DNA of 64,000 bases from positions 1-64,000 of the forward strand of contig JAZOTM010000029.1 in NCBI GenBank assembly GCA_045657625.1, given 5' to 3'. Below the pieces are notes generated by a model that was not told where the DNA came from, ran no database searches, and saw nothing but the letters and a program-made list of their open reading frames with translations. This stretch comes from JAZOTM01 sp045657625. GTDB lineage: Bacteria > Bacillota > Clostridia > Lachnospirales > Lachnospiraceae. The position numbers and the translations under genes were made by a program. Positions 17,260 to 26,761 of the stretch are shown one piece after another. Positions within the stretch are counted from its first letter, which is position 1; every line of letters starts with the position of its first letter.

Positions 17260-19029
17260 TTATTGTGTACAAGTTTTATTTTTTCCGGAGGTTTTGGCCT
17301 TATAGAGCGCTTCATCCGCACGCTGGAAGAGGGAACTCGCGGTGTCTCCTTCGTGAAATTCGGTAACCCCTAAACTAATGGTGCGTGTGCCAATGCCGGC
17401 GATACTTTTGGAGGATACACGTTGGCGAGCAGTTTCAATGCGCGGAAGTAACTCCTGCAAATTGAATTTTGGAATGAGGAAGAGGAATTCTTCACCACCC
17501 CAACGTCCCAGAATCGTTCCGGGAAGTTCATCAATTTCCTGATATATGCTCTTGGATATTTCTTGGAGCGCTAAATCGCCGGAGGCATGACCGTAGGTAT
17601 CATTGATTTCTTTGAAGTCATCGATGTCTACAATTCCTACAGTCATGTCGATATGATATTTATTGGCGCGTTTTACAGCTTCTGCTACTAAACGATCCAA
17701 CATGCGTCGATTGTAAAGCCCGGTTAATTCGTCGGTATCAGCGATTTCCTGCAGTTTTTGATTGGCTTCCTCCAAATCGGAAGTGGTAACATTTATGTAA
17801 TTGGCCAAACGTCTTACCATGGAAATGGAACTGTGAATCTTTTGCTCTTCCGTCATTTCTATGCGGGTTTCTGTGTTGGCGGAAGGCTGTGCTTCTGCAT
17901 GGGAACCTTCGCGCATACCGATGGCAATTAGGGTAACATGATGTTCAATAATATGTTTTCCCATGCGCATGATTTCACCACTGGAATAAAAACCGGAAAC
18001 CGGTGAAATTTGATTAAATCCTTCGGTCTCTTTGTTGATTAAATATTTCCAATACAAACGTCGAACACCACAGCTATATAAGAAAATCGCCTGAGGGGCA
18101 AAAGTCTTTACCTGTTCTTTTAAGCAAGCGACATCGTGTTTGATGACATCTGGGTCTCCGTAGGATAAATGCACAGTCGTTCCGGCGTCCACATCTGCGG
18201 CTAATAGAATGGAGTCGTCTTCTTTTCGACAGGAAAAGGGGAGACGGAGTACATCATGACCGTGCTGTTTTGTCATAATGGGAAATTCCAAAATATTACT
18301 AAAGAAGTCTTCATCCGGATGAATGTCTAAATAACGACTGTATATTTGACCGGCGGGTTTGTGATTCAGTTCAAAAAGTCTTTTGCCTTCGATTTTTGTG
18401 ACTGCAAAGTCCTTTCCCAAGGGTTTCCATCCAATGGCGTGATGGATGTCAACATGAAAGTCATCCCCGGAATAGGTAACCAGTAACACACCGGCATGAG
18501 AAATCGTGGCGTGGTCAAACACTTTCGTATCTTCATCTGATATAAGAAAGGCAGCACTACCACCCCCAAAGACAGCGATTTCTTCGGAACATTTTTCCAC
18601 TTCATCTAATACTTTGTGGGAATTTATGGATTTTAAGGTGATGAGTATTTCTGCAGCCTTGATATTCGGGGTGTTTTCTATGGTTTGACAAACACGGGCG
18701 CCTAATTCTGTCTCTTTTTGATTTTCACAGGGATATAAGTAACATTGAATATCTGTGGACTCAAAAAGAGAAATGGATATGACGAGACCATAGTCAGCCA
18801 AATGCCCATCACAAATATCTCCGTTGGTACTGGTGCCTGCAATTTTGGCATTGGGAAAGTATTCCAATATTTCTTTTTGCGTTTGTTGGATTTCTTCATC
18901 ACGAAACTGAATGGAGTATAAATGAAATAGTAGGGAGTGATAAGAAATATTTGTAATATCCTGATAAAAAGAAGAAAGTGCATCTTTGACTTCAGGAAGT
19001 GTTTTAATCTCTAAATTATATTGTTTCAA
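17260..19029 (-). CDS. FIST sensor-domain diguanylate cyclase
   Basis: 589 residues, no membrane segment. Residues about 30-390 form FIST_N plus FIST_C, a ligand-sensing module (GTSTNGDICD, FGGGSAAF, SGFYSSGEI). A short coiled coil near 400-430 leads to a GGDEF domain with intact GGEEF near 512 and DIDDFKEINDTYGH near 468, so cyclase activity is expected. Its gene converges on the MCP gene and diverges from ddh. FIST proteins often accompany chemotaxis and GGDEF outputs; the ligand is unknown. Confidence 0.88.
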   Translation of the reverse strand: MKQYNLEIKTLPEVKDALSSFYQDITNISYHSLLFHLYSIQFRDEEIQQTQKEILEYFPNAKIAGTSTNGDICDGHLADYGLVISISLFESTDIQCYLYPCENQKETELGARVCQTIENTPNIKAAEILITLKSINSHKVLDEVEKCSEEIAVFGGGSAAFLISDEDTKVFDHATISHAGVLLVTYSGDDFHVDIHHAIGWKPLGKDFAVTKIEGKRLFELNHKPAGQIYSRYLDIHPDEDFFSNILEFPIMTKQHGHDVLRLPFSCRKEDDSILLAADVDAGTTVHLSYGDPDVIKHDVACLKEQVKTFAPQAIFLYSCGVRRLYWKYLINKETEGFNQISPVSGFYSSGEIMRMGKHIIEHHVTLIAIGMREGSHAEAQPSANTETRIEMTEEQKIHSSISMVRRLANYINVTTSDLEEANQKLQEIADTDELTGLYNRRMLDRLVAEAVKRANKYHIDMTVGIVDIDDFKEINDTYGHASGDLALQEISKSIYQEIDELPGTILGRWGGEEFLFLIPKFNLQELLPRIETARQRVSSKSIAGIGTRTISLGVTEFHEGDTASSLFQRADEALYKAKTSGKNKTCTQ

Positions 19030-19135
19030 TAAACATCCCCATCCTTTATGCTTGGTTATATTAAGTATAACAGATAAAATAGTAAAAATTTATGAAAGTT
19101 CTATAAGGGATTTCAATGCAATACAAGAGGAAGTG

Positions 19136-19144
19136 TGCTATAAT
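19136..19144 (+). promoter_or_regulatory. Extended -10 promoter of ddh
   Basis: TGCTATAAT at 19136-19144 is a perfect extended -10, 39 bases before the ddh start. No good -35 is visible, as is common for extended -10 promoters. Confidence 0.55.
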
Positions 19145-19182
19145 CGCGGAGAAAACATGTAAATAAAAAAGGAGGCCAAAAC

Positions 19183-20154
19183 GTGAAAGTTGGAATTTTA
19201 GGATATGGAAATTTGGGACGTGGCGTGGAAAAGGCAGTGAACGTAAGTGCAGATCAGGAACTTGTGGCAGTATTCACCAGAAGAAATCCGGAATCTGTAA
19301 AAGTACAGACAGAAGGAGTAAAAGTGCTTCATGTAGATGAACTTGCACATATGCAAAATGAGATTGATGTATTGATTATCTGCGGAGGAAGTGCTACAGA
19401 CCTTCCGGAAATGACACCAAAGTATGCAGCGGATTACAATGTCATCGATAGCTTTGATACACATGCCAATATTCCGGTTCATTTTGCCAATGTTGATGCA
19501 GCAGCAAAGAAGGGCGGAAAAGTCGGTATTATTTCTTGCGGATGGGATCCAGGAATGTTTTCTATCAATCGTTTGTATTCCCATGCGGTTCTTCCTGGTG
19601 GAAAGGATTATACTTTCTGGGGAAGAGGCGTAAGCCAGGGCCATTCCGATGCCATTCGTCGAATTGAAGGCGTGGTAGATGCAAGACAGTACACCGTACC
19701 GGTACCTTCTGCGGTAGAACGTGTACGTAATGGAGAAAATCCGGAACTTACTACAAGAGAAAAGCACACCAGAGAGTGCTTTGTTGTAGCAGAAGAAGGC
19801 GCTGACCTTGCTCGTATTGAAAAAGAGATTAAAGAAATGCCGAATTACTTCGCAGATTATGATACGACTGTAACCTTTATTTCACAGGAAGAGTTGAATC
19901 AGAATCATGCAGGACTTCCACACGGTGGATCTGTGATTTACACCGGTTCGACAGGGGAAAATCAGCATGTGATTGAATACAGCTTGAAATTAGATTCCAA
20001 TCCTGACTTCACCGGATCTGTTTTGGCAGCCTATGCAAGAGCAGCAGTTCGTTTGAACCAGGAAGGTGCGAACGGAGCAAAGACGGTATTTGATATTGCG
20101 CCGGCATATCTTTCCCCTGTTTCAGGAGAAGAATTGCGTGCACATTTCTTATAA
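19183..20154 (+). CDS. ddh: meso-Diaminopimelate D-dehydrogenase
   Basis: 323 residues, the usual family length. The NADP-binding motif GILGYGNLGRG opens the protein, and CGGSATD, SFDTHA and SCGWDPGMFS are characteristic of Ddh. The enzyme reductively aminates tetrahydrodipicolinate to meso-diaminopimelate in one step, feeding peptidoglycan and lysine synthesis. AAAGGAGG precedes the start, here a GTG at 19183 read as Met. Stands alone between signalling genes. Confidence 0.93.
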   Translation: MKVGILGYGNLGRGVEKAVNVSADQELVAVFTRRNPESVKVQTEGVKVLHVDELAHMQNEIDVLIICGGSATDLPEMTPKYAADYNVIDSFDTHANIPVHFANVDAAAKKGGKVGIISCGWDPGMFSINRLYSHAVLPGGKDYTFWGRGVSQGHSDAIRRIEGVVDARQYTVPVPSAVERVRNGENPELTTREKHTRECFVVAEEGADLARIEKEIKEMPNYFADYDTTVTFISQEELNQNHAGLPHGGSVIYTGSTGENQHVIEYSLKLDSNPDFTGSVLAAYARAAVRLNQEGANGAKTVFDIAPAYLSPVSGEELRAHFL

Positions 20155-20322
20155 TATAGAACGCTTATATCATAAGAAAAGTTTTGCAAAAAATTAGAAA
20201 GAATTAAGGAATTTTCATAAAAAAAAGCCGTTTTTTCCCACGCAGGAATCCTATACTTAAGAAGAGATAGTTTGTTTTAAAAAACGTAGATTATAGGATT
20301 AATAGACTGCGAGGGAAAAAAT

Positions 20323-22398
20323 ATGGCAGGGAAAAAAGAATTCAAAAAGACCCACGGCAAGGACGCGGGGAACCAAAAAAAGAAAGGCATGAGCATCAGT
20401 TTTAAAATTGTTGCCATGTCTTTGATTTGTTTAGTGATAGCATTGCTGGTATCCGTAATGGTATCTATTGGAATTGCCACGGAACGCTTAACAGACAATG
20501 CCAAAGAAAGTCTAGTGACTTTGGCAACTTCCAAAGCGTTGTCTTTGGAGGAATATGTGTCAGCGGAAAAGGTATTGACCCATAGTATTGCGGAAAATCC
20601 ACTGGTAAAGCAGGCAGCAGAAGAGTATGCAGAAACCGGAGAAATCAATACAGAATTGCAAAGTCAGGTGGCAGAGTTGTTGGCGACCATGGAAGAAGAT
20701 TCCGACAATTTGTATGAGAATTTCTTTGTGACGGTGGGATCTGTAGGATTTGCGGACTGTGTAGGAAATACAACATTACATGATGTGTCAGAGGAAGACT
20801 TTTATATTGCTTGTCAAAGTGATGGTAGCTTTTTCGGCAACAATGTGTCACCGGTAACAGAGAACCCGGTTTATGTCATTGCTTATGCGATTACAGATGA
20901 TGACGGAAATATGATTGGTTCCGTAAATAACTCCATTGATTTGGCTACCATGTCAAACCAATTGATTACTGATGATACCTATGAAATTAAGTTGTTTACA
21001 TTGGACGGCGTTGTCATTGCATCTCCGGATGCAGAGTCTATCTTGGCGATTGATATGAATGAATTGGATCCGGATTCCTGGGCACTGATTCTGTCTTCCC
21101 AGACCGGTTACACGTCTTTTATAGATCCCTACACAGGAGGTCTTGGATACATTGGGTATTATGTATCAGAGAATTTCGTGACACAGGTTTCTGTCATGGA
21201 TTCGCTTTATGACGAAGACCGGGTGGCTCTTCGTAATGCAGCATTTGCGGTAATTATTACGGCAATTATTGTGGCAGGTGTGATAATTTTCTTGGTAGCC
21301 ATGAGTATTGTGAAACCGTTAAGAAATGCGAGCACGACCATTAATCATTTGATTTCTGAAATCAAGGCAGGAAGAGGAGATTTGACCACACGATTGCCGG
21401 TTAAGACCATGGACGAAGTCGGCATGATTAGTGATAGTGTCAATGAATTTATTGCTACGTTGCAGCAGATTATGAATATGCTTGGTACGAATTCCGGTAG
21501 GTTAAATGATATCTCTGCAAATGTAAGAAGCAATATTTCTTCTACGGAAGATGAGATTAATAACGTTTCCTCCACCATGGAAGAAATGTCAGCATCCAGT
21601 GAAGAGACATCTGCATCCTTGATTAAGGTGGCAGAGGATATGGATGATATAGCGGAATTGATCAATGGCGTATATGCAGAAGCGGAAAAGAAGAAGACAG
21701 AAACTGCAGAAATGACCAGAAAAGTGCAGCATATCCGCGATGCAGCGATGAAGGAAAGAGATATCAGTGACGAAAAAGCCAATGAAATCGTAGATGCGCT
21801 GGAAATCAGTATTCAGGAAGCCCAGGAAGTAGACAAGATTATGAACTTGACAGAAGACATCTTGAATATTGCAGCACAAACGAATTTGCTGGCGTTGAAT
21901 GCTTCTATTGAAGCTGCGCGAGCTGGAGAAGCCGGACGAGGCTTTGCAGTTGTAGCAGATGAAATTCGTCAGCTGGCGGATAATTCCAAAGAAACTGCAA
22001 ATCACATTCAGGAAATTTCCACCGGCGTTGTTGCCAGTGTAAAGGACTTGTCGGATAAGGCAAATCAAATTGCAGAGGCTTTAAAGGAATCCAATGCCAG
22101 TGGTCGAGATGGTGTGGATACTTTGACCAATGCATATCAGGAAGACATTGGAGAAATGGCAAACTCCATGAATGAATTTGCAGAAGAGGCAGAGCGTGCC
22201 CAGTCTTCTGTAAACTCTGTAAAAGAAGCCATTGATGCTGTAACGATTGCAGCAGAAGAGACTGCGCAAGGAATTACCAATGTGACGGCATCTACGGTAG
22301 ACATTGCAAACAGTATGGCTTCTATCAATACAGAAGCAGGAGATAATTTGAATATCTCCAATGAATTACAAGGCGAGGTTTCGAAGTTTAAGTATTAA
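20323..22398 (+). CDS. Methyl-accepting chemotaxis protein with dCache-like sensor
   Basis: 691 residues. A basic N-terminus precedes TM1 (about 28-50), then an extracellular region of about 250 residues with Cache features (GYTSFIDPYTGG, IGYYVS), TM2 near 308-330, a HAMP domain and the signalling domain with AAQTNLLALNASIEAARAGE near 517. Periplasmic dCache domains usually bind small molecules such as amino acids or organic acids. The radical SAM gene starts two bases after its stop. Confidence 0.9.
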   Translation: MAGKKEFKKTHGKDAGNQKKKGMSISFKIVAMSLICLVIALLVSVMVSIGIATERLTDNAKESLVTLATSKALSLEEYVSAEKVLTHSIAENPLVKQAAEEYAETGEINTELQSQVAELLATMEEDSDNLYENFFVTVGSVGFADCVGNTTLHDVSEEDFYIACQSDGSFFGNNVSPVTENPVYVIAYAITDDDGNMIGSVNNSIDLATMSNQLITDDTYEIKLFTLDGVVIASPDAESILAIDMNELDPDSWALILSSQTGYTSFIDPYTGGLGYIGYYVSENFVTQVSVMDSLYDEDRVALRNAAFAVIITAIIVAGVIIFLVAMSIVKPLRNASTTINHLISEIKAGRGDLTTRLPVKTMDEVGMISDSVNEFIATLQQIMNMLGTNSGRLNDISANVRSNISSTEDEINNVSSTMEEMSASSEETSASLIKVAEDMDDIAELINGVYAEAEKKKTETAEMTRKVQHIRDAAMKERDISDEKANEIVDALEISIQEAQEVDKIMNLTEDILNIAAQTNLLALNASIEAARAGEAGRGFAVVADEIRQLADNSKETANHIQEISTGVVASVKDLSDKANQIAEALKESNASGRDGVDTLTNAYQEDIGEMANSMNEFAEEAERAQSSVNSVKEAIDAVTIAAEETAQGITNVTASTVDIANSMASINTEAGDNLNISNELQGEVSKFKY

Positions 22399-22399
22399 T

Positions 22400-23278
22400 A
22401 TGAAGTATTATGCATTATCGGATTACTTGAAAAATACCTTTGGTGAAAAGGTTTATAAAATAGCAATTGACGGAGGATTTACTTGTCCCACGCGGGATGG
22501 CAGTATTTCCTCCGGCGGTTGTATCTTTTGTTCAGCAGCGGGTTCCGGAGATTTTTCGGAAAACGCTGCTCTTTCTGTTACGGAACAAATAGAAGAAGGA
22601 AAAAAACGACTGGAGAAAAAGATAAAAAACGGAAAATATATAGCTTATTTTCAGGCCTTTACCAATACGTATGCTCCGGTGGAAAAACTACGTTTGCTTT
22701 ACGAAGAAGCATTAAATCATCCGGATGTGGTGGCCCTTTCGATTGCTACACGCCCGGATTGTTTGCCGGAGGACGTTTTGGACTTACTGGAGAATTGCAG
22801 CAAAAAGAAACCGGTATGGGTAGAACTTGGGCTTCAAACTATACATGAGGAAACAGCCACTTATATTCGTAGAGGATATCCTTTGGATGTATATGAGCAG
22901 GCAGTGAAAAATTTACGAGCAAGAAAAATTGAAGTGATTACACACGTTATCCTAGGGCTGCCGGGAGAGACTAGAAAAGAGATGCTGGAAACGGTGTCAT
23001 ATGTTGGAAAAAGCGGAGTGCAAGGGATTAAATTGCAACTGTTACATGTGATTCGAGGTACCGATTTGGCAAAGGATTATGAGGCTGGCAAGTTTGAAGT
23101 GATGGATTTGGAAACGTATGTGGAGTTGGTGGCAGATTGCATTCGTTGCCTACCGGAAGATATGGTGATTCATCGCATGACCGGAGACGGCCCCAAAAAA
23201 GATTTGATTGCACCATTATGGAGCGGAGATAAGAAAAGAGTCTGGAACACTCTGCAAAAACGATTACAACTTCCTTAG
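22400..23278 (+). CDS. YhcC-like radical SAM protein (TIGR01212 family)
   Basis: 293 residues from ATG 22400; an ATG at 22361 would overlap the MCP gene and is less likely. The cluster-binding motif is of the family type: CPTRDG followed after nine residues by CIFC, near residues 28-41. Motifs YFQAFTNTYAP and WVELGLQTIH also fit. Members are putative Fe-S radical enzymes whose substrate is not established to my knowledge. It lacks a strong ribosome-binding site and probably depends on coupling to the MCP gene. Confidence 0.85.
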   Translation: MKYYALSDYLKNTFGEKVYKIAIDGGFTCPTRDGSISSGGCIFCSAAGSGDFSENAALSVTEQIEEGKKRLEKKIKNGKYIAYFQAFTNTYAPVEKLRLLYEEALNHPDVVALSIATRPDCLPEDVLDLLENCSKKKPVWVELGLQTIHEETATYIRRGYPLDVYEQAVKNLRARKIEVITHVILGLPGETRKEMLETVSYVGKSGVQGIKLQLLHVIRGTDLAKDYEAGKFEVMDLETYVELVADCIRCLPEDMVIHRMTGDGPKKDLIAPLWSGDKKRVWNTLQKRLQLP

Positions 23279-23374
23279 AAAAGTCTGAATTCTTCTTAAA
23301 AATACATAAAGTGTTTGACGATTGATAAACATGTGTCATACCATAGAAGTAGGGAAAAAAAGTGAGGTATACAT

Positions 23375-24031
23375 ATGGGTCGAACGGAAAAAAGAAAAGT
23401 AAAAAATTTAGATCCGGTGGCAGCACTTGCGGCAGGATTAACAGAACAGGAAGTGGATGTGTTGGGCGAAATTGCCAACATCAGTATGGGTAATGCCGCG
23501 ACTACCTTGAGTATGATGGTAAATCAAAGGGTGGATATCACAACGCCTAAGGTACAGATTATCAGCCGTAGCGAAGCGCTGGATGATTACGAAAAGACCT
23601 GTATTTTTGTACAGATCCATTACATTGTGGGCTTAGATGGAAACAATGTTTTTATTTTAAAAGAGCCGGATGTTTCTATTTTGACAGATTTGATGATGGG
23701 CGGAGATGGAAGTAATGCCACTGGTGAAGTGGGCGAATTACAGCTTAGCGCCATTTCAGAAGCGATGAACCAGATGATGGGAACTTCCGCAACATCCATG
23801 TCCTCTATGCTGGATACCATGGTGGATATTAGTACACCGGAATTGAATCGCATTGATGTGGAAAGCGTAAAGTCTTTTGAGAAGATGTTTGAAAGCCAAT
23901 TGGACAAATTTGTGAAGATTGCATTCCGTATGGAAGTAGGAGACTTGATTGATTCTACTATGGTTCAGCTGTATCCTGTTAGCTTTGCAAAAGAAATGGT
24001 TACAATATTTGAAAAAAAGAATGACAATTAG
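23375..24031 (+). CDS. CheC/FliY-type CheY-P phosphatase domain protein
   Basis: 218 residues. Two copies of the CheC active-site helix are seen: VLGEIANISMGNAATTLS near residues 29-46 and AISEAMNQMMGTSATSMS near 126-143. The sequence is close to the N-terminal part of FliY but has no FliM-binding peptide and no C-terminal SpoA (FliN) domain. Expected role is dephosphorylation of CheY-P. It sits near two MCP genes but is not in an operon with cheD. Confidence 0.82.
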   Translation: MGRTEKRKVKNLDPVAALAAGLTEQEVDVLGEIANISMGNAATTLSMMVNQRVDITTPKVQIISRSEALDDYEKTCIFVQIHYIVGLDGNNVFILKEPDVSILTDLMMGGDGSNATGEVGELQLSAISEAMNQMMGTSATSMSSMLDTMVDISTPELNRIDVESVKSFEKMFESQLDKFVKIAFRMEVGDLIDSTMVQLYPVSFAKEMVTIFEKKNDN

Positions 24032-24033
24032 CA

Positions 24034-24062
24034 TTGACAGAATGAATTTTTGATATTATTAT
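24034..24062 (+). promoter_or_regulatory. Promoter of the starch operon
   Basis: TTGACA at 24034-24039, 17-base spacer, TATTAT at 24057-24062. It starts just after the CheC-like stop and is followed directly by the operator at 24072. Confidence 0.78.
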
Positions 24063-24071
24063 GGATATAGT

Positions 24072-24138
24072 TTAAACGGTTAAGCAAGTTCAGTTAACTG
24101 AATTTGCTTTCCTTTTATCCGCGAATTTAAACGTTTAA
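24072..24138 (+). promoter_or_regulatory. Two LacI-family operators, TTAAACGTTTAA type
   Basis: TTAAACGGTTAA at 24072-24083 (one mismatch) and the perfect palindrome TTAAACGTTTAA at 24127-24138, start-to-start 55 bp, about five helical turns. The first lies at the expected transcription start, the second just before the ribosome-binding site. This is the layout for repression, possibly with looping, by a LacI/MalR-type protein not encoded in this cluster. Confidence 0.65.
24082..24117 (+). terminator. Hairpin in the starch-operon leader
   Basis: AAGCAAGTTCAG and CTGAATTTGCTT form a 12-bp stem with a TTAA loop, followed by CCTTTTATCC. It could end the CheC-like transcript or attenuate the starch transcript; it partly overlaps the first operator. 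Confidence 0.55.
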
Positions 24139-24158
24139 GTACAAGGAGGGTATTTCTT

Positions 24159-24968
24159 ATGAGAAAGAAACATTTAACAGCATTTTTATTGGGGATGACC
24201 ATGATGGTAGCAAGTCTTGGAATGACTGCATGTGGAGACACAGCAGATACTGCTACTACAGACACAGCAGTAGTGGAAACAGAAAGTGATACGGATACAA
24301 ATGTTCATACTGTTACCTTTTATGATTCAGATGGAGAGACAGTTCTTTCCACAGAGGAAGTAAATCATGGAGAAAGTGCTACTTATTACGAGCCGGAAAA
24401 AGATGGCTATACATTTGTAGGTTGGTTTGTTACACCAAAGCTTAGCAGAGAATATGATTTTTCCGGAAGTATTACTTCTGACACCGAATTGTTTGCAGGC
24501 TTTGTAAGCTATGTGGAAGACACCAGAAGCTTTGCAATTGTTGGTTCCGGTGAAAGTGAAGTTTTAACAGAATCCAACTGGGGTGCAGTTATTTCTGATG
24601 CACAGACCATGACAAAAGAAGAAGTAGATGGTGCAAATGTTTACACTTTAACTGTTACCTTGGCAGAGGGTGATGAATTCCAGTTTGCAGCAGATTCTAA
24701 CTGGTCTGACCAGAGAGGTTACGGATATTTGGAAACAGGTTCCTTGGATGGTGTAGATTACTTAAAGAGTGCCGGTGGACTTGGAGAGACATCTGCTGAA
24801 AAGTCTAATATTCAGGTACAAGTAGCCGGAACTTATACTTTTACATTGACTACCTATCCGGCAGAGGATGTATATGATACAGAGAATGAGTATTATACAG
24901 AGGAAACAAAGGAAAACTTCAATTCTAACCCATATGACACCATTACTTGGGAATACAGTGCAGAATAA
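24159..24968 (+). CDS. Lipoprotein with InlB-type repeat and starch-binding-like domain
   Basis: 269 residues. The signal peptide ends in a lipobox (GMTACGD), then an acidic Thr-rich linker to about 48. Residues about 50-115 resemble an InlB B-repeat/Flg_new domain (VTFYDSDGETVL, GYTFVGWF). Residues about 125-265 resemble the outer-surface starch-binding domains seen in gut Firmicutes and SusE/F-like proteins (FAIVGSGE, SNWGAV, TYTFTLTTYP). First gene of the starch operon, 68 bases before the GH13 gene. Probably helps hold malto-oligosaccharides at the cell surface; this is inferred. Confidence 0.65.
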   Translation: MRKKHLTAFLLGMTMMVASLGMTACGDTADTATTDTAVVETESDTDTNVHTVTFYDSDGETVLSTEEVNHGESATYYEPEKDGYTFVGWFVTPKLSREYDFSGSITSDTELFAGFVSYVEDTRSFAIVGSGESEVLTESNWGAVISDAQTMTKEEVDGANVYTLTVTLAEGDEFQFAADSNWSDQRGYGYLETGSLDGVDYLKSAGGLGETSAEKSNIQVQVAGTYTFTLTTYPAEDVYDTENEYYTEETKENFNSNPYDTITWEYSAE

Positions 24969-25036
24969 AAGATTACGGTGAGACCCGTCGCCGGGTCTCA
25001 CTGCAATAGGAAAATACTAGAACCGGAGAGTTTTTT

Positions 25037-26761
25037 ATGAATAAGTACGCGTTACTGCATATACCGGAATCCAGATATGCCTTTGCTGTTGGGGAAAAGG
25101 AAGTTGTGATTCGCCTTCGGACATCAAAAGAGGATCAGAACCTCCAGGTATATCTGATTTACGGTGTAAAATACGGATACCAAACAAATCAAAACAAAAT
25201 AGAAATGCATGTAAAATATGCGGACGACTTATATCAATATTACGAATTGAAACTGGCATTGACGGATGTACGTTTGGCTTATGTTTTTTATTTAGAAGAT
25301 GAGACAGGTAGCTACTACTTCAGCGAAGACGGTGTCACAGAAGGCTATAATTTTGAAGAGGCGTTTTACAATTTCTTTCAGCTCCCATATATCAATAAGA
25401 ATGATGTAATGCCGACCATTGACTGGATGCGTGATACCGTATTTTATCAAATATTTGTAGATCGTTTTTATCAAGGAGACCATAGCAAAGATACCTCTTA
25501 TATTGATATGAAATGGGGCGAGAAGCCTACTCCGAAAGTACATGCAGGTGGAGATTTAAAGGGAATTATAGAAAAAATGGATTATTTAAAGGACTTGGGG
25601 ATATCCGGTATTTATCTAACTCCTATTTTTGAATCAAAATCCAATCACAAATATGACATTAAAAATTACAAAAAAGTGGATCCACAGTTCGGAACGACGG
25701 AAGATTTGGTAGAACTTGTAAAACAGGCTCACAATCGTGGTATTCGTGTAGTGTTAGACGCGGTGTTTAATCATTGCAGTATGGAAATGGCTGAGTTTCA
25801 AGATGTTTTGGAAAAGGGAAAAGCATCGCCTTATTATTCCTGGTTTTTAATTGATGGAGATTATCCGACCCCGGAAAAGTGTAATTACGAATGCTTTGCT
25901 TCCTGCAATTATATGCCGAAGTTGAACACAGCCGAGGAAGGGGTTCAAGAGTTTTTATTGGACATAGCCACTTATTGGATTGATGTGGCAGATATAGATG
26001 GATGGAGACTGGATGTGGCAGATGAAGTTTCTCACGAGTTTTGGCGTATGTTCCGCAAAACAGTGAAAACAAGAAAGAAGGATTGTGTTATTATTGGAGA
26101 GAATTGGCACGATGCTTATCCGTCACTTCAGGGAGATGAACAAGATAGCATTATGAATTATGCCTATACCAAAGCATGTTTGGATTACTTTGCCAGGGAT
26201 CGTTTTGGAGCGAAAGAAATGGCTGAAAAGTTGAGTTCCAATTACATGCGCAATATGGAACAGGTAAATAATATGATGCTGAATCTTTTGGATTCTCATG
26301 ATACACATCGTTTTTTCTCAGAAGTGTCAAAGGACAAAAAGAAATTGGAAGCGGCATTAGCCCTTACCATGATTTTGCCGGGTACACCATGCATTTACTA
26401 CGGTACGGAAATTGCTACAGAGGGTGGTTATGATCCGGATTGTAGAAGATGTTTTGACTGGGATCAAAGCCATTGGGATATGGCACTTTGGAATGCAATT
26501 CAAGGATTGATTGCATTACGAAAGAATACAACGCTAAAATATGGAGACTTAAAACTGGGCGTAAATGGGGACCTTTTACAGGTGATTCGTCGATATGAGC
26601 AGGAAGAAATTGTACTGGAAATCAATATGACGAATAAACCACAACCGGCAGGCGTTACAGAAAAGAATCAGATTTTAGCAGGCTATGAATCAAAGGGACA
26701 GATTGCATCGGAAGAATATCTGATTTATAAGCGAGGGATTGAAAGGGGGATAAATCCATGA
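25037..26761 (+). CDS. GH13 subfamily 20-like cyclomaltodextrinase/neopullulanase
   Basis: 574 residues, no signal peptide. An N-terminal beta domain (to about 120) precedes the GH13 barrel. Catalytic residues: nucleophile Asp326 (DGWRLDVADE), acid/base Glu355 (IIGENWHD), Asp422 (LLDSHDTHRF). VFYQIFVDRF and the N-domain are typical of cyclomaltodextrinase, neopullulanase and maltogenic amylase. The length fits. It should hydrolyse imported cyclodextrins or maltodextrins in the cytoplasm. The stop overlaps the next start by ATGA, linking it to the importer. Confidence 0.88.
   Translation: MNKYALLHIPESRYAFAVGEKEVVIRLRTSKEDQNLQVYLIYGVKYGYQTNQNKIEMHVKYADDLYQYYELKLALTDVRLAYVFYLEDETGSYYFSEDGVTEGYNFEEAFYNFFQLPYINKNDVMPTIDWMRDTVFYQIFVDRFYQGDHSKDTSYIDMKWGEKPTPKVHAGGDLKGIIEKMDYLKDLGISGIYLTPIFESKSNHKYDIKNYKKVDPQFGTTEDLVELVKQAHNRGIRVVLDAVFNHCSMEMAEFQDVLEKGKASPYYSWFLIDGDYPTPEKCNYECFASCNYMPKLNTAEEGVQEFLLDIATYWIDVADIDGWRLDVADEVSHEFWRMFRKTVKTRKKDCVIIGENWHDAYPSLQGDEQDSIMNYAYTKACLDYFARDRFGAKEMAEKLSSNYMRNMEQVNNMMLNLLDSHDTHRFFSEVSKDKKKLEAALALTMILPGTPCIYYGTEIATEGGYDPDCRRCFDWDQSHWDMALWNAIQGLIALRKNTTLKYGDLKLGVNGDLLQVIRRYEQEEIVLEINMTNKPQPAGVTEKNQILAGYESKGQIASEEYLIYKRGIERGINP

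Noticed and set aside
20226..20250. Sigma-28 promoter for the MCP at 20323
   Set aside because: An AAGCCG segment is present but no GATAA -10 or TAAA at the correct distance was found.
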